From NCBI GenBank assembly GCA_023460515.1, contig JAEWPS010000038.1, forward strand, positions 186,001-250,000: 64,000 bases of DNA. Reading direction: 5' to 3'. Origin of the DNA: Bacillota bacterium (GTDB taxonomy: Bacteria; Bacillota; Clostridia; TANB77; CAG-465). Of this stretch, positions 35,950-44,846 are shown piece by piece (position 1 is the stretch's first letter; every line of letters begins with the position of its first letter). The position numbers and the translations under genes were made by a program. The notes beneath the pieces are model-generated. The model saw nothing but the letters and a program-made list of their open reading frames with translations. It was not told the origin of the DNA and ran no database searches.

Positions 35950-37035
35950 CTAGAAATTTACTCGCGTCGCATAAGATTCTGGTGATGTACCTAAAACCTC
36001 CGCAATTCTAACATATACCGTTGTGTAACCTGAAAATGACATATTGGTATTTGTCACTGGTGTCCATACCGTAGTTTTATTATTTGTTAACGCCCATTCC
36101 ATATTTGTTGTTAAATTATTTATAGTGTAATTTGATGTATTTGCTGTAACATTCGGCGCACTTAATAATACATTTGCACTACCAAATTTTAAATATACAT
36201 CTAATAATGAACTTGCAATGGTATTAGTACAATCTATATCTCCACCCTCAAGCCAAATTCTCACAGTCATTTTAATTTGAGTATTAGAAGGTATTGTTGT
36301 AATTAATTTATTTACATCGATAGGATCATCGTCATATGTTCCTCTTCCACCATTTTTATTATCAAATGTTCTTACAATTTGATCACCAAGCAAACTCGGT
36401 GAAATATTATTATATATAAATTCACCTTCTGAAATAACTGCTTTAGTTGTAAATGGTTTGTCTATTCCATTTTCTTCTTGATTTCCAAAAAGCATATTAG
36501 AATTTGTTGTTCCATTATCAAAACTAGTAGATATTCTTATTGCATTTGCTGCAATTCCTGTAATATGTGAATCCTTATGTATATACACATGTTTTGCATA
36601 TTCCTCTGTTTGTAAATAAAAATCATAATCTATATATCCATACTCTATCATATTTTCTCTAGCTAGTAATGTATCTATCTTAACAAATTTAGGTTTTTGA
36701 ATTGCTAAACCTTGTCCAAAATCAATTCTATAAAAATTGATATTGTCCGCAGAAGAAACTTGTTTTAATACGAAATCATCAAAGTTATCAAATAACTGAT
36801 TAAGACTTAATGTTGTTCTACTCGGACTATCTGGTGAAAGTTTTATTGTAAGTCCATCTGCAACTGTTACCTTAATTTGACTCCCAATTATTTGTGGATT
36901 AGCCTTATCTGAAAACCAAGAATATGCAGAAAATACAAATAAACTGATTATTCCAAACAATATAATAATTTGAATAAATATTTTTTTGTTTAAATTAAAT
37001 TTCATATATATATTTCTACCTTTGTTCTTTTCCAT
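35950..37035 (-). CDS. TasA/camelysin-like surface protein
   Basis: A 361-residue protein. A membrane helix at about 18-38 ends in SAYSWFSDKAN, the cleavage-region signature of SipW substrates. The external domain starts with VTVADGLTIKLSPD and carries the VRIWLEGGDIDC motif near residue 262 found in other proteins of this locus. A further beta domain of about 80 residues (VLLSAPNVTANTSNY, GYTTVYVRIAEVLG) follows. GAAGGG precedes the first ATG. Role inferred from context: fibre subunit. Confidence 0.7.
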   Translation of the reverse strand: MEKNKGRNIYMKFNLNKKIFIQIIILFGIISLFVFSAYSWFSDKANPQIIGSQIKVTVADGLTIKLSPDSPSRTTLSLNQLFDNFDDFVLKQVSSADNINFYRIDFGQGLAIQKPKFVKIDTLLARENMIEYGYIDYDFYLQTEEYAKHVYIHKDSHITGIAANAIRISTSFDNGTTNSNMLFGNQEENGIDKPFTTKAVISEGEFIYNNISPSLLGDQIVRTFDNKNGGRGTYDDDPIDVNKLITTIPSNTQIKMTVRIWLEGGDIDCTNTIASSLLDVYLKFGSANVLLSAPNVTANTSNYTINNLTTNMEWALTNNKTTVWTPVTNTNMSFSGYTTVYVRIAEVLGTSPESYATRVNF

Positions 37036-37056
37036 AATCTTTTCCCTTCTGCAGGA

Positions 37057-38028
37057 TTATTTAGATAAACCTAAAAAACTTATATTTATTTTAAATTGGC
37101 CACCTTTTAAAGAATAAATAGCTTCTCTATCATTTCCTTCAACCCATATTCTTATTGTAATTGCTCTTATATTTTCATTACTATTTTGACTATTATTTTC
37201 AATATTAGTTAGTGGAGTATCACCGCCACTTGTATGTGTTTCATACGAAGCATCTATATCTTCAACAACGTTTGATAAATCTTCTAAATAATAACTATCA
37301 TAATCTAAAACTTTTGTATATTTATATTGTTGTGGCTCGGTAGAATCTAAATATCCAATACATTTGTTATTTTCATATTTTACTTGATAACCTTTATTTG
37401 GTGCCCAAACAAATTTTGGTGTATTTTGTTCTACAAAAGTCCCATTTACTAAATTATTTTCTATAAATGCTATTCTTACTGCTCCAGCTATTAGATCTCT
37501 AGAAAAATTTCCATCAGTGCTTTCTCTTATAACTTCACTTGAATTAATTAAATTAATTATATTTTTACCTGCTGCAGGGTAAACTTCAGATTTTTTTTCT
37601 AAGTAAACAGTTGATTTAGTTGCAGATTTAAATAAAACTTTATATTCTAAGTAATCTTCATTTTTTACAGCAGGAATAAAATTAAGTGGTATACCATCTT
37701 CACCCTTTGCATTAGGTTTATAAAAAGTAATACCATCACTAGTAGATTCTTTATACAAAATAAAATTATCTACTATATTTAATTCCGCTATTTTAGACCA
37801 AGTAAGTCCATTATCTAAGGAGATTTCCATAGTATTAACTGGCGCTGTTGTAGCACTTAATTCACTAACCCCTACATTTTTATTATTTATAAACCATGCA
37901 TATGTTGTTATAAGTAATAAACATATAACTATAAATAATTTTATTGATGAAGATAGTAATTTTTCCTTTAATATTTGTTTTCTTGGTATTAATGATTTGC
38001 ATTCTACATTTTCTACAATTTTATGCAC
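37057..38028 (-). CDS. TasA/camelysin-like surface protein
   Basis: A 323-residue protein starting with GTG behind GGAGGTGG. A membrane helix at about 28-46 ends in TTYAWFINNKN. The external domain begins with NTMEISLDNGLTWSK, closely like ISMDGTNWK of the protein at 41405. It ends with ITIRIWVEGNDREAIYSLKGG, the locus-specific motif but without its cysteine. It follows the DUF2357-like gene by 18 bases. Confidence 0.7.
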   Translation of the reverse strand: MHKIVENVECKSLIPRKQILKEKLLSSSIKLFIVICLLLITTYAWFINNKNVGVSELSATTAPVNTMEISLDNGLTWSKIAELNIVDNFILYKESTSDGITFYKPNAKGEDGIPLNFIPAVKNEDYLEYKVLFKSATKSTVYLEKKSEVYPAAGKNIINLINSSEVIRESTDGNFSRDLIAGAVRIAFIENNLVNGTFVEQNTPKFVWAPNKGYQVKYENNKCIGYLDSTEPQQYKYTKVLDYDSYYLEDLSNVVEDIDASYETHTSGGDTPLTNIENNSQNSNENIRAITIRIWVEGNDREAIYSLKGGQFKINISFLGLSK

Positions 38029-38046
38029 AATTCCACCTCCGCTTTA

Positions 38047-39168
38047 TTACTTACGTATTGTTTGAATTGCCTTTTTAATATTATTATCATGTCTTTTAAT
38101 ACATCTACAAATTTCATTATATATTGTTCTTTGCATTTTAATTTTCTTTTGTTTATACTGATCAAAAAATTCAGAAAGTATTTTTTTAAATTCTTTCGCA
38201 TCAATATCCTTGTTTTCTTTTATAAAATCTTGAATTGCTTTATTCAAATAATACTCATTTGATTTTTCTTCTGAATCAGAATCTTTATTGTCTGGTGATA
38301 AACTACTTAGTATATTATAATTAATAAAAGATGTTAATAAATATTTAAGCTGAATTTCTTTGTCCGAATCAATAACTAAATTTTCTTTAACCTCTTTTCT
38401 ATCTTTATAATCATATCTTTCAATAAACTCCCATAATTCTAAAGCCTTTTTAAAGTTAGTGTTTTTCAATATAGTATTAGTTTTTCTAATTGGTGACCTT
38501 ACTGGAAGAGTTCCTATTAAAGACTTCATAAGTGGACTTTTAATAAAATCTTGAACTATTAATTCAATTCTCTCAATTCTAGTATCCATATCTAATTCTT
38601 GTCCATCTAAATTTATTAAATCTTCATATGAATTAGACTCTAAGTTAAGACTTATGTTTATTAGTTCTGTATTAATTTTTGTATGTGCGTTAAATTCTAA
38701 TTTTTTCTTACTTTTTGAAAATGATCCTTCTTTAACAGCATCTTTTCTTTGCCTTACAAACATATATAAATTATTAAGCAAAGAATATATGAATCTATTT
38801 TCATAAAGATCAAAAGTTTCTTCTTTATGTATATTTAGGACCGCACTTGGTGTTATAGTTCCATCTGCGGTCACGTCTTGTATTAAGTTAGTATGCTGCG
38901 CCAAGTGTCTTATTGTTTCCATTGATATTTTTTTTGCTTTTTCAATAGGAACAATCTCTTCTTCTTGAGCTAAAAACTTTTTTGGAACTCTCACTATTGC
39001 ATCTAGATATTGGATTGTTTCTTCAATTTTATCTACCCAAGTATAATCAAATTGGATACTATGTATATCCGATTCGATTTTATACTTAGAATTATTTTTC
39101 AAAACAAACTCTTGTAACTTATTCTCATCAAGGTTACTTACTAAATTCATCATTTCATTAGTTTCCAC
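38047..39168 (-). CDS. DUF2357-like (McrC-type) partner protein without a visible nuclease domain
   Basis: A 373-residue soluble protein starting with GTG behind GAGG. The NIHKEETFDLYENRFIYSLL segment near 112 and PVRSPIRKTNTILKNTNF followed by ALELWEFIERYD near 225-250 resemble DUF2357, the N-terminal region of McrC-like proteins that couples to McrB rings. No PD-(D/E)xK motif is evident, and the C-terminus is a basic helix. It lies 12 bases after the McrB-type ATPase gene, the normal McrB-McrC order. It should be an adaptor of that ATPase. The family match is by eye. Confidence 0.5.
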   Translation of the reverse strand: METNEMMNLVSNLDENKLQEFVLKNNSKYKIESDIHSIQFDYTWVDKIEETIQYLDAIVRVPKKFLAQEEEIVPIEKAKKISMETIRHLAQHTNLIQDVTADGTITPSAVLNIHKEETFDLYENRFIYSLLNNLYMFVRQRKDAVKEGSFSKSKKKLEFNAHTKINTELINISLNLESNSYEDLINLDGQELDMDTRIERIELIVQDFIKSPLMKSLIGTLPVRSPIRKTNTILKNTNFKKALELWEFIERYDYKDRKEVKENLVIDSDKEIQLKYLLTSFINYNILSSLSPDNKDSDSEEKSNEYYLNKAIQDFIKENKDIDAKEFKKILSEFFDQYKQKKIKMQRTIYNEICRCIKRHDNNIKKAIQTIRK

Positions 39169-39180
39169 ATTAATACCTCA

Positions 39181-40734
39181 TTACATCATTTTCTTTAGTC
39201 TTAATAAATAAGATTTACATTCATTCATGTTTTCCTTACCATAAGTTTTACTTAAGAAATCTATGAATCCATCAATTTCATCTCTTATAAAAGATAAATT
39301 TAATTGTTCAAATTTTCTTAAAATTTTATGTGCTATAACATAATCTATTCCGTCTATTTCAGAACCACCACATGCCATATATGCAGGTACAAATTCTCTT
39401 AATTGTTTAACAATACGATTACCAAAAGCCATACGGAAATGTTCAATAACGTAATCATCCATTTTAGTTAAATTCTCCATATTAACTTCAGATACATGAT
39501 ATTTTGTATTTGCTTGTGCAAATAAACTTTCTAAATATTTACTACTTAATCTTATTCCATCTGTAGGTGGTGCATCAAATTTTTCACCTTTATCATTTAT
39601 ATCTATTGGCATTGCTCTATCATAAACTTTATCTGTTACCATAAAAGTAGAATCATCATTGTTTATTGTACCTATGTACCACATATTATCTGGTAATTTT
39701 AATTTACCATCTGGAAGCCTAACAGGATCTGTAGGCCAAACACTTGGAACTAAATCAATAATCCATTCATCCCTACTAGGCATTTCTAGAATAGATAACA
39801 TCTCTGCAAAATAATACTCAACACGAGCTATATTCATTTCATCAAGTATTACTATATATACTTGATCTACATATGAAGCCTCATACATTTTTTTTAATAC
39901 TTCTGTTTCATTAAATTTTTTAGTAAATTCATTAAAAAAACCAAATAATTCAGTTCTATCACGCCAAGATGGTTGAACAGAAGCAATTACTGCATCATTA
40001 TTTATGAATTTTCCCCATGCATAAGGAAGAGAGGTTTTACCAGTTCCAGATATACCTTGTAATATAATAAGTCTATTTGAAGCAAATGAAGCTAGAAATA
40101 GTCTTATTATATCTATTTTATAATATAACTTCAATTTATCTGCTGCAAAATTTCTAAATTTTTCACATATATCTATCAAAGATAGATCATTGTTTGTTGG
40201 CTCTGGTACATAGTTTTTCATTTCTTCATCTATTTGTATAAGTTTAAAGAAGCGATTATCATTTGCATGTTCTAAGTTATCCTCATCTTCATTTTTTATT
40301 GGATTACCATTTTCATCAAGTTCTACATTTTCTGCTAACTCTTCACCTGGTTTTAATCCAAGTTGAGATACTTTCATTGCAAATAACTTTTCTTTTTCAA
40401 GTGTTAATTTAACAACATCATTATTTAACTTTCCTACTTCATCTAATAAAGCTTCTTGCTCTACTAGAGATTTTCTTATTCTTATATACTTTTTAAAAAA
40501 TAATACAAATAGTAATATTATTGAGCCTACAAGTACAATAACTAGTATAATTGAAATTACAACAAATACCCATTGACCACCCTTAATATCATCTGAATAC
40601 ATTTTAATGATATTGTAATAGTCCCCCACATTTAATATTTGTTTTAATCCATTGAAAATTCCTTTAAATATTTGAGCTAAGCCATCAAAGAATTGTGACA
40701 TAAAATCAAATAAAAATTTAATGTATACATCCAT
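39181..40734 (-). CDS. Membrane-anchored McrB-type AAA+ NTPase
   Basis: A 517-residue protein from ATG 40734 (AAGGAG 8 bases ahead; the GTG at 40743 overlaps the site). An N-terminal amphipathic segment, a strong membrane helix at about 55-82 and a coiled-coil linker of about 40 residues precede an AAA+ domain. This domain has Walker A QGISGTGKTSLP near 223, a VQPSWRDRTELFGF block near 250, Walker B YIVILDEMNIARVEYYFAEML-type near 290 and sensor GTINNDDST near 350. The NxxD pattern after the sensor strand is that of the McrB branch. Membrane anchoring is unlike the restriction enzyme. It probably drives assembly or remodelling of the surface complex. Confidence 0.75.
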   Translation of the reverse strand: MDVYIKFLFDFMSQFFDGLAQIFKGIFNGLKQILNVGDYYNIIKMYSDDIKGGQWVFVVISIILVIVLVGSIILLFVLFFKKYIRIRKSLVEQEALLDEVGKLNNDVVKLTLEKEKLFAMKVSQLGLKPGEELAENVELDENGNPIKNEDEDNLEHANDNRFFKLIQIDEEMKNYVPEPTNNDLSLIDICEKFRNFAADKLKLYYKIDIIRLFLASFASNRLIILQGISGTGKTSLPYAWGKFINNDAVIASVQPSWRDRTELFGFFNEFTKKFNETEVLKKMYEASYVDQVYIVILDEMNIARVEYYFAEMLSILEMPSRDEWIIDLVPSVWPTDPVRLPDGKLKLPDNMWYIGTINNDDSTFMVTDKVYDRAMPIDINDKGEKFDAPPTDGIRLSSKYLESLFAQANTKYHVSEVNMENLTKMDDYVIEHFRMAFGNRIVKQLREFVPAYMACGGSEIDGIDYVIAHKILRKFEQLNLSFIRDEIDGFIDFLSKTYGKENMNECKSYLLRLKKMM

Positions 40735-40765
40735 ATATTGCACTCCTTAAATTGTATTACTTTTC

Positions 40766-40792
40766 AAAAAGCATAATATAATTATGCTTTTT
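40766..40792 (-). terminator. Internal terminator between the first SipW gene and the ATPase gene
   Basis: A perfect 12-bp stem, AAAAAGCATAAT with ATTATGCTTTTT, around three bases. The T tail on the minus strand is short. No separate promoter is visible for the ATPase gene, so it may be an attenuator that lowers expression of the downstream half. Confidence 0.6.
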
Positions 40793-40799
40793 TTATTTA

Positions 40800-41360
40800 T
40801 TATTTTGCTGTAATAACTCCATCTTGTTTTATCCTTACCAAAATTAAAACAAATTTAACTAATTGGTATATGAATATTATAAATAATGGTAATACTATAC
40901 AAACAAAAAAACCAACTTTTGATTTGAAGAAATCTAATAAGTATCCACCTTTAGAAATCTTAATACCAGAATATTTAGAAACAACATCCCCCGGTGCTAC
41001 TTCCTTTTCATCTTGCAATTGATTATTATCACCCTTTGTTATAAAAGACATTACTCCTTTATCATTTTTTACTTCTTTGATTCTGTGAGTTATTATTACT
41101 ACTTTTTCTTTTTCAACTGAGAAAAATGAAATTACATCTCCCTCTTTTAGAGACTTAGTATCGAATTTCTCACTAATAATCAAATCACCAGTATATATTG
41201 CTGGTTCCATTGAAGCAGTTTGTATGCTAAGTGGAATATAACCTAAAAAATTGGATACTCCTTTTTCTTTAGTATTAAGAGATATTATTGTAACAGCCGC
41301 CGCTATTAAAATAAAAATCCATATTAAAACATTTAAGATAATTTTAAATTGTTTTTTCAT
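40800..41360 (-). CDS. SipW-type signal peptidase I (first copy)
   Basis: A 186-residue membrane peptidase with helices at about 8-28 and 145-170. The catalytic serine is in QTASMEPAIYTGD near 50 and the ER-type catalytic histidine in VVIITHRIKEV near 92. KGDNNQLQDEKEVAPGDVV near 110 is the conserved second box. It follows the two TasA-like genes, its expected substrates, by 44 bases. It is distinct in sequence from the second copy, so the two may serve different substrates. Confidence 0.88.
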   Translation of the reverse strand: MKKQFKIILNVLIWIFILIAAAVTIISLNTKEKGVSNFLGYIPLSIQTASMEPAIYTGDLIISEKFDTKSLKEGDVISFFSVEKEKVVIITHRIKEVKNDKGVMSFITKGDNNQLQDEKEVAPGDVVSKYSGIKISKGGYLLDFFKSKVGFFVCIVLPLFIIFIYQLVKFVLILVRIKQDGVITAK

Positions 41361-41404
41361 TTCTTCACCTCACGTATATTTTTTAACGTATTAATGTATT
41401 TTAA

Positions 41405-42421
41405 TTATGTATTGTTTTTAGATATTTGAATATTAAATGTTATATCTGAACCAGAAGCATTGTTTTCACAATCAACATCTTGTCCTTCAATCCAAGCATA
41501 TACTCTAACCTTTGTAATACCTGCAGTTATTGCTAAAAGTTGTGTAAATGTAGTTGGTGATGCTGATCTTTGAAATGATGGACTTGTTGAAGGAGATACT
41601 AATTTAAAGAATTCTGCATCTGTTGCATTTAATCTTATATCATCACTAGCAATTATTGGCGCATTTACACCATAATAGTTAGGTAATGCTGGACCTGTTA
41701 CTGTTGTTGTAATTCCATATACATCATTTGCTGCAGCTACTCCAGCAGGAGTATGAACATTTGCGTTAGGCTCCCAAAATATTGCAGATGTAGCACCTTT
41801 TAAAGCTTGTGCTGCTGCTGCAGTAGAACCAACTGGAACACTACCCTCTTTTAGAAAAGCAACTCTAGCAGAATTTTTTAATCCTAGATCTGTATTTTTA
41901 AATAAAACATCAGCTCCAGGTGTTAAATATAAAGTTTCTGCGTCAGCAGATTGAATAAATAAATCAAAAGCTATAAAATCTCCTGCAGTTCCTGCTGATC
42001 CTGAAGCATCAGCTGCCTCAGTTGTTTTTTCAGATAATAAAATATTATAACCTTGTGCAACGTTTGAAGATACTGAACCTTTATACATATTTAAAAATCC
42101 TACAGCAGTATCTATTGTACCACCACTAGAAACCGGCACTAAAGCAGCCGGAACTTGATTTTTGTGATTTGTATATGCTTCTCCTTTTATATCTTCAGTT
42201 GTTAAACTTGCTTTCCAGTTTGTTCCATCCATAGATATTTGTATACCATTAGAAGCAGAAACGTTTACATCTAATGAACCAAGTGTAACTGTAGCATTAG
42301 CTGTGAACCATGCATAAGTTGCAGTTGTTAAAGATATTGCAGTAACTAATAATGTTAATAACGCTATTACTACTGTACGTCTTGTTACTATTTCATCCTT
42401 TTGTACTTTTGTTTTTTCCAT
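41405..42421 (-). CDS. TasA/camelysin-like major surface protein candidate
   Basis: A 338-residue protein with a membrane helix at about 16-35 ending in TATYAWFTANATVTLG, the canonical SipW-substrate sequence. The mature part is rich in Ala, Ser and Thr, with NGIQISMDGTNWK near 55 and the C-terminal VYAWIEGQDVDCENNASG motif near 310. Its composition and the GGAAAGGAA site suggest high expression, as for a fibre's main subunit. It is followed by the first SipW gene. Confidence 0.75.
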   Translation of the reverse strand: MEKTKVQKDEIVTRRTVVIALLTLLVTAISLTTATYAWFTANATVTLGSLDVNVSASNGIQISMDGTNWKASLTTEDIKGEAYTNHKNQVPAALVPVSSGGTIDTAVGFLNMYKGSVSSNVAQGYNILLSEKTTEAADASGSAGTAGDFIAFDLFIQSADAETLYLTPGADVLFKNTDLGLKNSARVAFLKEGSVPVGSTAAAAQALKGATSAIFWEPNANVHTPAGVAAANDVYGITTTVTGPALPNYYGVNAPIIASDDIRLNATDAEFFKLVSPSTSPSFQRSASPTTFTQLLAITAGITKVRVYAWIEGQDVDCENNASGSDITFNIQISKNNT

Positions 42422-42493
42422 TTTTCTTCATTTCCTTTCCTTTTTAAAATACTTTTTATTTTCACTAAAAACAAAGTAATTGATTTACACCTT

Positions 42494-43249
42494 TTATTTG
42501 TCTCCTAATTCGTGAATTGTCATCTTTAGTTTCATCTCACCCCCTAAAATATCATCTTTACACTCAGGATCATCCCCTTCTAACCAAATTACTATTGTAT
42601 ATTTATCAATTTCACCAGGTTTAAAATCCGTTCTTTCGTTTGCCATTACCTGCCTTGTTGATAAAAATTCAGTAGTGCCACTTTCTGGCTCTTTTGTTAC
42701 TTTATTTTCTTTTGCATACACTGTCTTTACATCATTTTTGTATACCATAACTCTTATTGCTTCATCAACACCGTTTATAACCGAAATTATTTCAATAATT
42801 GATTCATATTCAGCATCTTCTTTTCCTGCATTCTTAACAAAAAAAGTATATCCTATAAAGTTTTTATCATTATGTGGTCCTTCATGATCTTGTATATTAC
42901 TTGGCAGCCAACTTTCTGCTATATTATCCATATAATCTAGTCTGTCTGCTTTTAGTATCATTGATGTTTCGTGAAAGTCCTTATAATTAGATATCAATAT
43001 ATTTTGTGTTGCTTTTAAGTTTGGATCTAGATTAATTGTAAAATTTCCTGTTTCATTTACTATATATACAACACCATAAACTAAAGACAAAAACGTTAAT
43101 AATGTTATTACAAAAAGTGCTAAAATTCTAGTAAACAAATTTCTTTTATGTACTTTTTCTGCTGTAACATTTACATATAATTTTTCCTTTTCTGCTCTTT
43201 CAAATGTTTTATTTACTACTTCTTGTTTTGCATCTTTTGTTTTTTTCAA
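42494..43249 (-). CDS. TasA/camelysin-like protein, minor subunit or anchor
   Basis: About 251 residues. I choose the TTG at 43249, with GGAGG 5 bases ahead. The alternative TTG at 43261 overlaps that site. A long basic N-terminus leads to a membrane helix at about 40-60 (VITLLTFLSLVYGVVYI) without the usual AWF. The external domain carries KNAGKEDAEYESIIEIISV near 135 and IVIWLEGDDPECKDDILGG near 222, the locus motif. Camelysin-like proteins can be protease-like or structural. The role here is inferred from context. Confidence 0.65.
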   Translation of the reverse strand: MKKTKDAKQEVVNKTFERAEKEKLYVNVTAEKVHKRNLFTRILALFVITLLTFLSLVYGVVYIVNETGNFTINLDPNLKATQNILISNYKDFHETSMILKADRLDYMDNIAESWLPSNIQDHEGPHNDKNFIGYTFFVKNAGKEDAEYESIIEIISVINGVDEAIRVMVYKNDVKTVYAKENKVTKEPESGTTEFLSTRQVMANERTDFKPGEIDKYTIVIWLEGDDPECKDDILGGEMKLKMTIHELGDK

Positions 43250-43266
43250 GGTATCCTCCAATTATA

Positions 43267-44388
43267 TTAATGTTTAAGTAGATAACTTTCCTTTATATGC
43301 TCTTTTATATCTACTGTATCATCTATAACAATTAAGTCATTATTTTTGCAAAAATCCATCAAATCACTACTATTTTCTTTTAAATTGTTATTCAAAAAAA
43401 TATAATCTACAGTATCTTTAAATAAATAAGTATTATGATTAAGTTTATTCATATCATATATAGCAATTCTAAACCCAGATTTTTTCAAATTTTCCACTAT
43501 ATCATTATTTTTTATAAAAGATCTATAATCTATATTTAAGCAAACTCTCATCTTAATCTTAGGATTATTAAATTTTTCTACTAATTCTTCTAAAAATTCT
43601 GAATTCGTAATAAAATTTTCTGGTAACTTAATAATAAAATTTGATTTTTTCTTTTCAATTAATAGCAATTTTAATATATATACTGAAAGTAATTCTGCAG
43701 TAATTATTGTAAAATCAAAATTTAACTTTTTTACTTTAATTTGCTCTTCAATATCACTAATCAAATATTTCTTTAATGCTTTAATATCATAAACAAGTAT
43801 CGCATCATAAAAATCAGGTTTAATTTGTATAAAATTCAAATGAAACTTGTCCCCGTCTATAATTTTAAAGAAATTTTTATCATCAAGAACATTTTCTTTG
43901 ATTTTTTCATTTAGTTCATCTTCTACATATTTTACTTTATCTAAAAATTCTTTTTCAAAAACATCCACATTTTCTTCTAATACATTAGTGAGTATATTTG
44001 AATACCTAATTTTAGAATTTGCAAGTACATTAACCTTTTTATTAATTTCTAGAGAAAGTAAAATAATTTTTGATATTAAAATTATATATTCGTTATTATC
44101 ATATATATCACTTACTACTTTATCATTGTCTATAAAATTTATTGTATAATTAATAATTCTTCTAAGTTTTAAATCAATAATATTATTTTCATGTATAAAT
44201 TTATTTACCTTATAAGTAACTTGTATTTTATTCTTTAAATCATCATCCATGAATTCTTCTATAATATCTTGAAATAACTTTACATTCATATATTTCTTAT
44301 CCAAGGCATTTTTCATTAGTATTTTAGTGTACTCTGTAACATTGTCTTTTTTTCTCTGATAGTAAATATCAACAATATTAGCATCCAT
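43267..44388 (-). CDS. Degenerate EAL-like protein, first gene of the surface operon
   Basis: A 373-residue soluble protein. Residues about 1-175 are helical and unknown. About 180-370 resemble an EAL domain in outline: NFIIKLPENF near 250, RVCLNIDYRSF near 282, LKKSGFRIAIYDMNKLNH near 305, VDYIFLNNNL near 330 and NDLIVIDDTVD near 352. The EAL motif and metal ligands are not recognisable, so it should not cleave c-di-GMP but might bind it. As first gene behind the promoter it may be a regulator of the locus. The match is by eye. Confidence 0.45.
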   Translation of the reverse strand: MDANIVDIYYQRKKDNVTEYTKILMKNALDKKYMNVKLFQDIIEEFMDDDLKNKIQVTYKVNKFIHENNIIDLKLRRIINYTINFIDNDKVVSDIYDNNEYIILISKIILLSLEINKKVNVLANSKIRYSNILTNVLEENVDVFEKEFLDKVKYVEDELNEKIKENVLDDKNFFKIIDGDKFHLNFIQIKPDFYDAILVYDIKALKKYLISDIEEQIKVKKLNFDFTIITAELLSVYILKLLLIEKKKSNFIIKLPENFITNSEFLEELVEKFNNPKIKMRVCLNIDYRSFIKNNDIVENLKKSGFRIAIYDMNKLNHNTYLFKDTVDYIFLNNNLKENSSDLMDFCKNNDLIVIDDTVDIKEHIKESYLLKH

Positions 44389-44481
44389 GTAAAACCTCCA
44401 ACATATTTTGCTACATTTTCCTTAACTTTGATATACAGTAATTATTTTGGTTATAAAGTAAATATTACCATTTTCTCCATT

Positions 44482-44520
44482 ATTATATATTAAAGAAAAA
44501 ATAAAATCAAGAGATTTTAT
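44482..44520 (-). promoter_or_regulatory. Promoter and inverted repeat of the surface locus
   Basis: TTGATT (44510-44505), 17 bases and TATAAT (44487-44482) on the minus strand. A perfect 8-bp inverted repeat, ATAAAATC and GATTTTAT (44501-44520, four-base loop), covers the -35 element. A further repeat, ATAACA and TGTTAT, is at 44528-44544. The leader is about 90 bases long. Confidence 0.6.
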
Positions 44521-44544
44521 CCTAAATATAACAATTTATGTTAT

Positions 44545-44846
44545 TTATTGACAATATTTGTATAAAAATACCTAATATGCGGCGTTTTTGTAATATAAAT
44601 GTAACATTTCTGACGTATACTAGCTAATTATGTCATTTATTTGCAGTGTTTTAAACAATTCTATGACTTATAATTAATAAAGTATAAAAAATAACGAGTT
44701 TTTATCACTTTCAAAAACCCGCTATCTGCAATATATTATTAAATACTTTTATTTATTTTCCATTAAATATAACATCTCGAACTACTATAAAAACTTAATT
44801 TGAAGTATCTCCTATTTCAGTGGCAATATTTTTATTTAATTTAATT
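44545..44846. other. Intergenic stretch upstream of the surface locus
   Basis: No gene seen. It holds a likely terminator at 44695-44721 (CGAGTTTTT with AAAAACCCG, one mismatch, T run on the minus strand) for the membrane protein gene that ends at 44847. The remainder is AT-rich sequence without recognisable features. Confidence 0.45.

Noticed and set aside
39168..39181. A McrBC restriction system at 38047-40734
   Set aside because: There is no nuclease domain and no DNA-recognition domain. The ATPase has a membrane helix and all neighbours are surface-protein genes.
43267..44388. An active c-di-GMP phosphodiesterase
   Set aside because: The EAL motif and the metal ligands are not recognisable, so only a degenerate fold is proposed.
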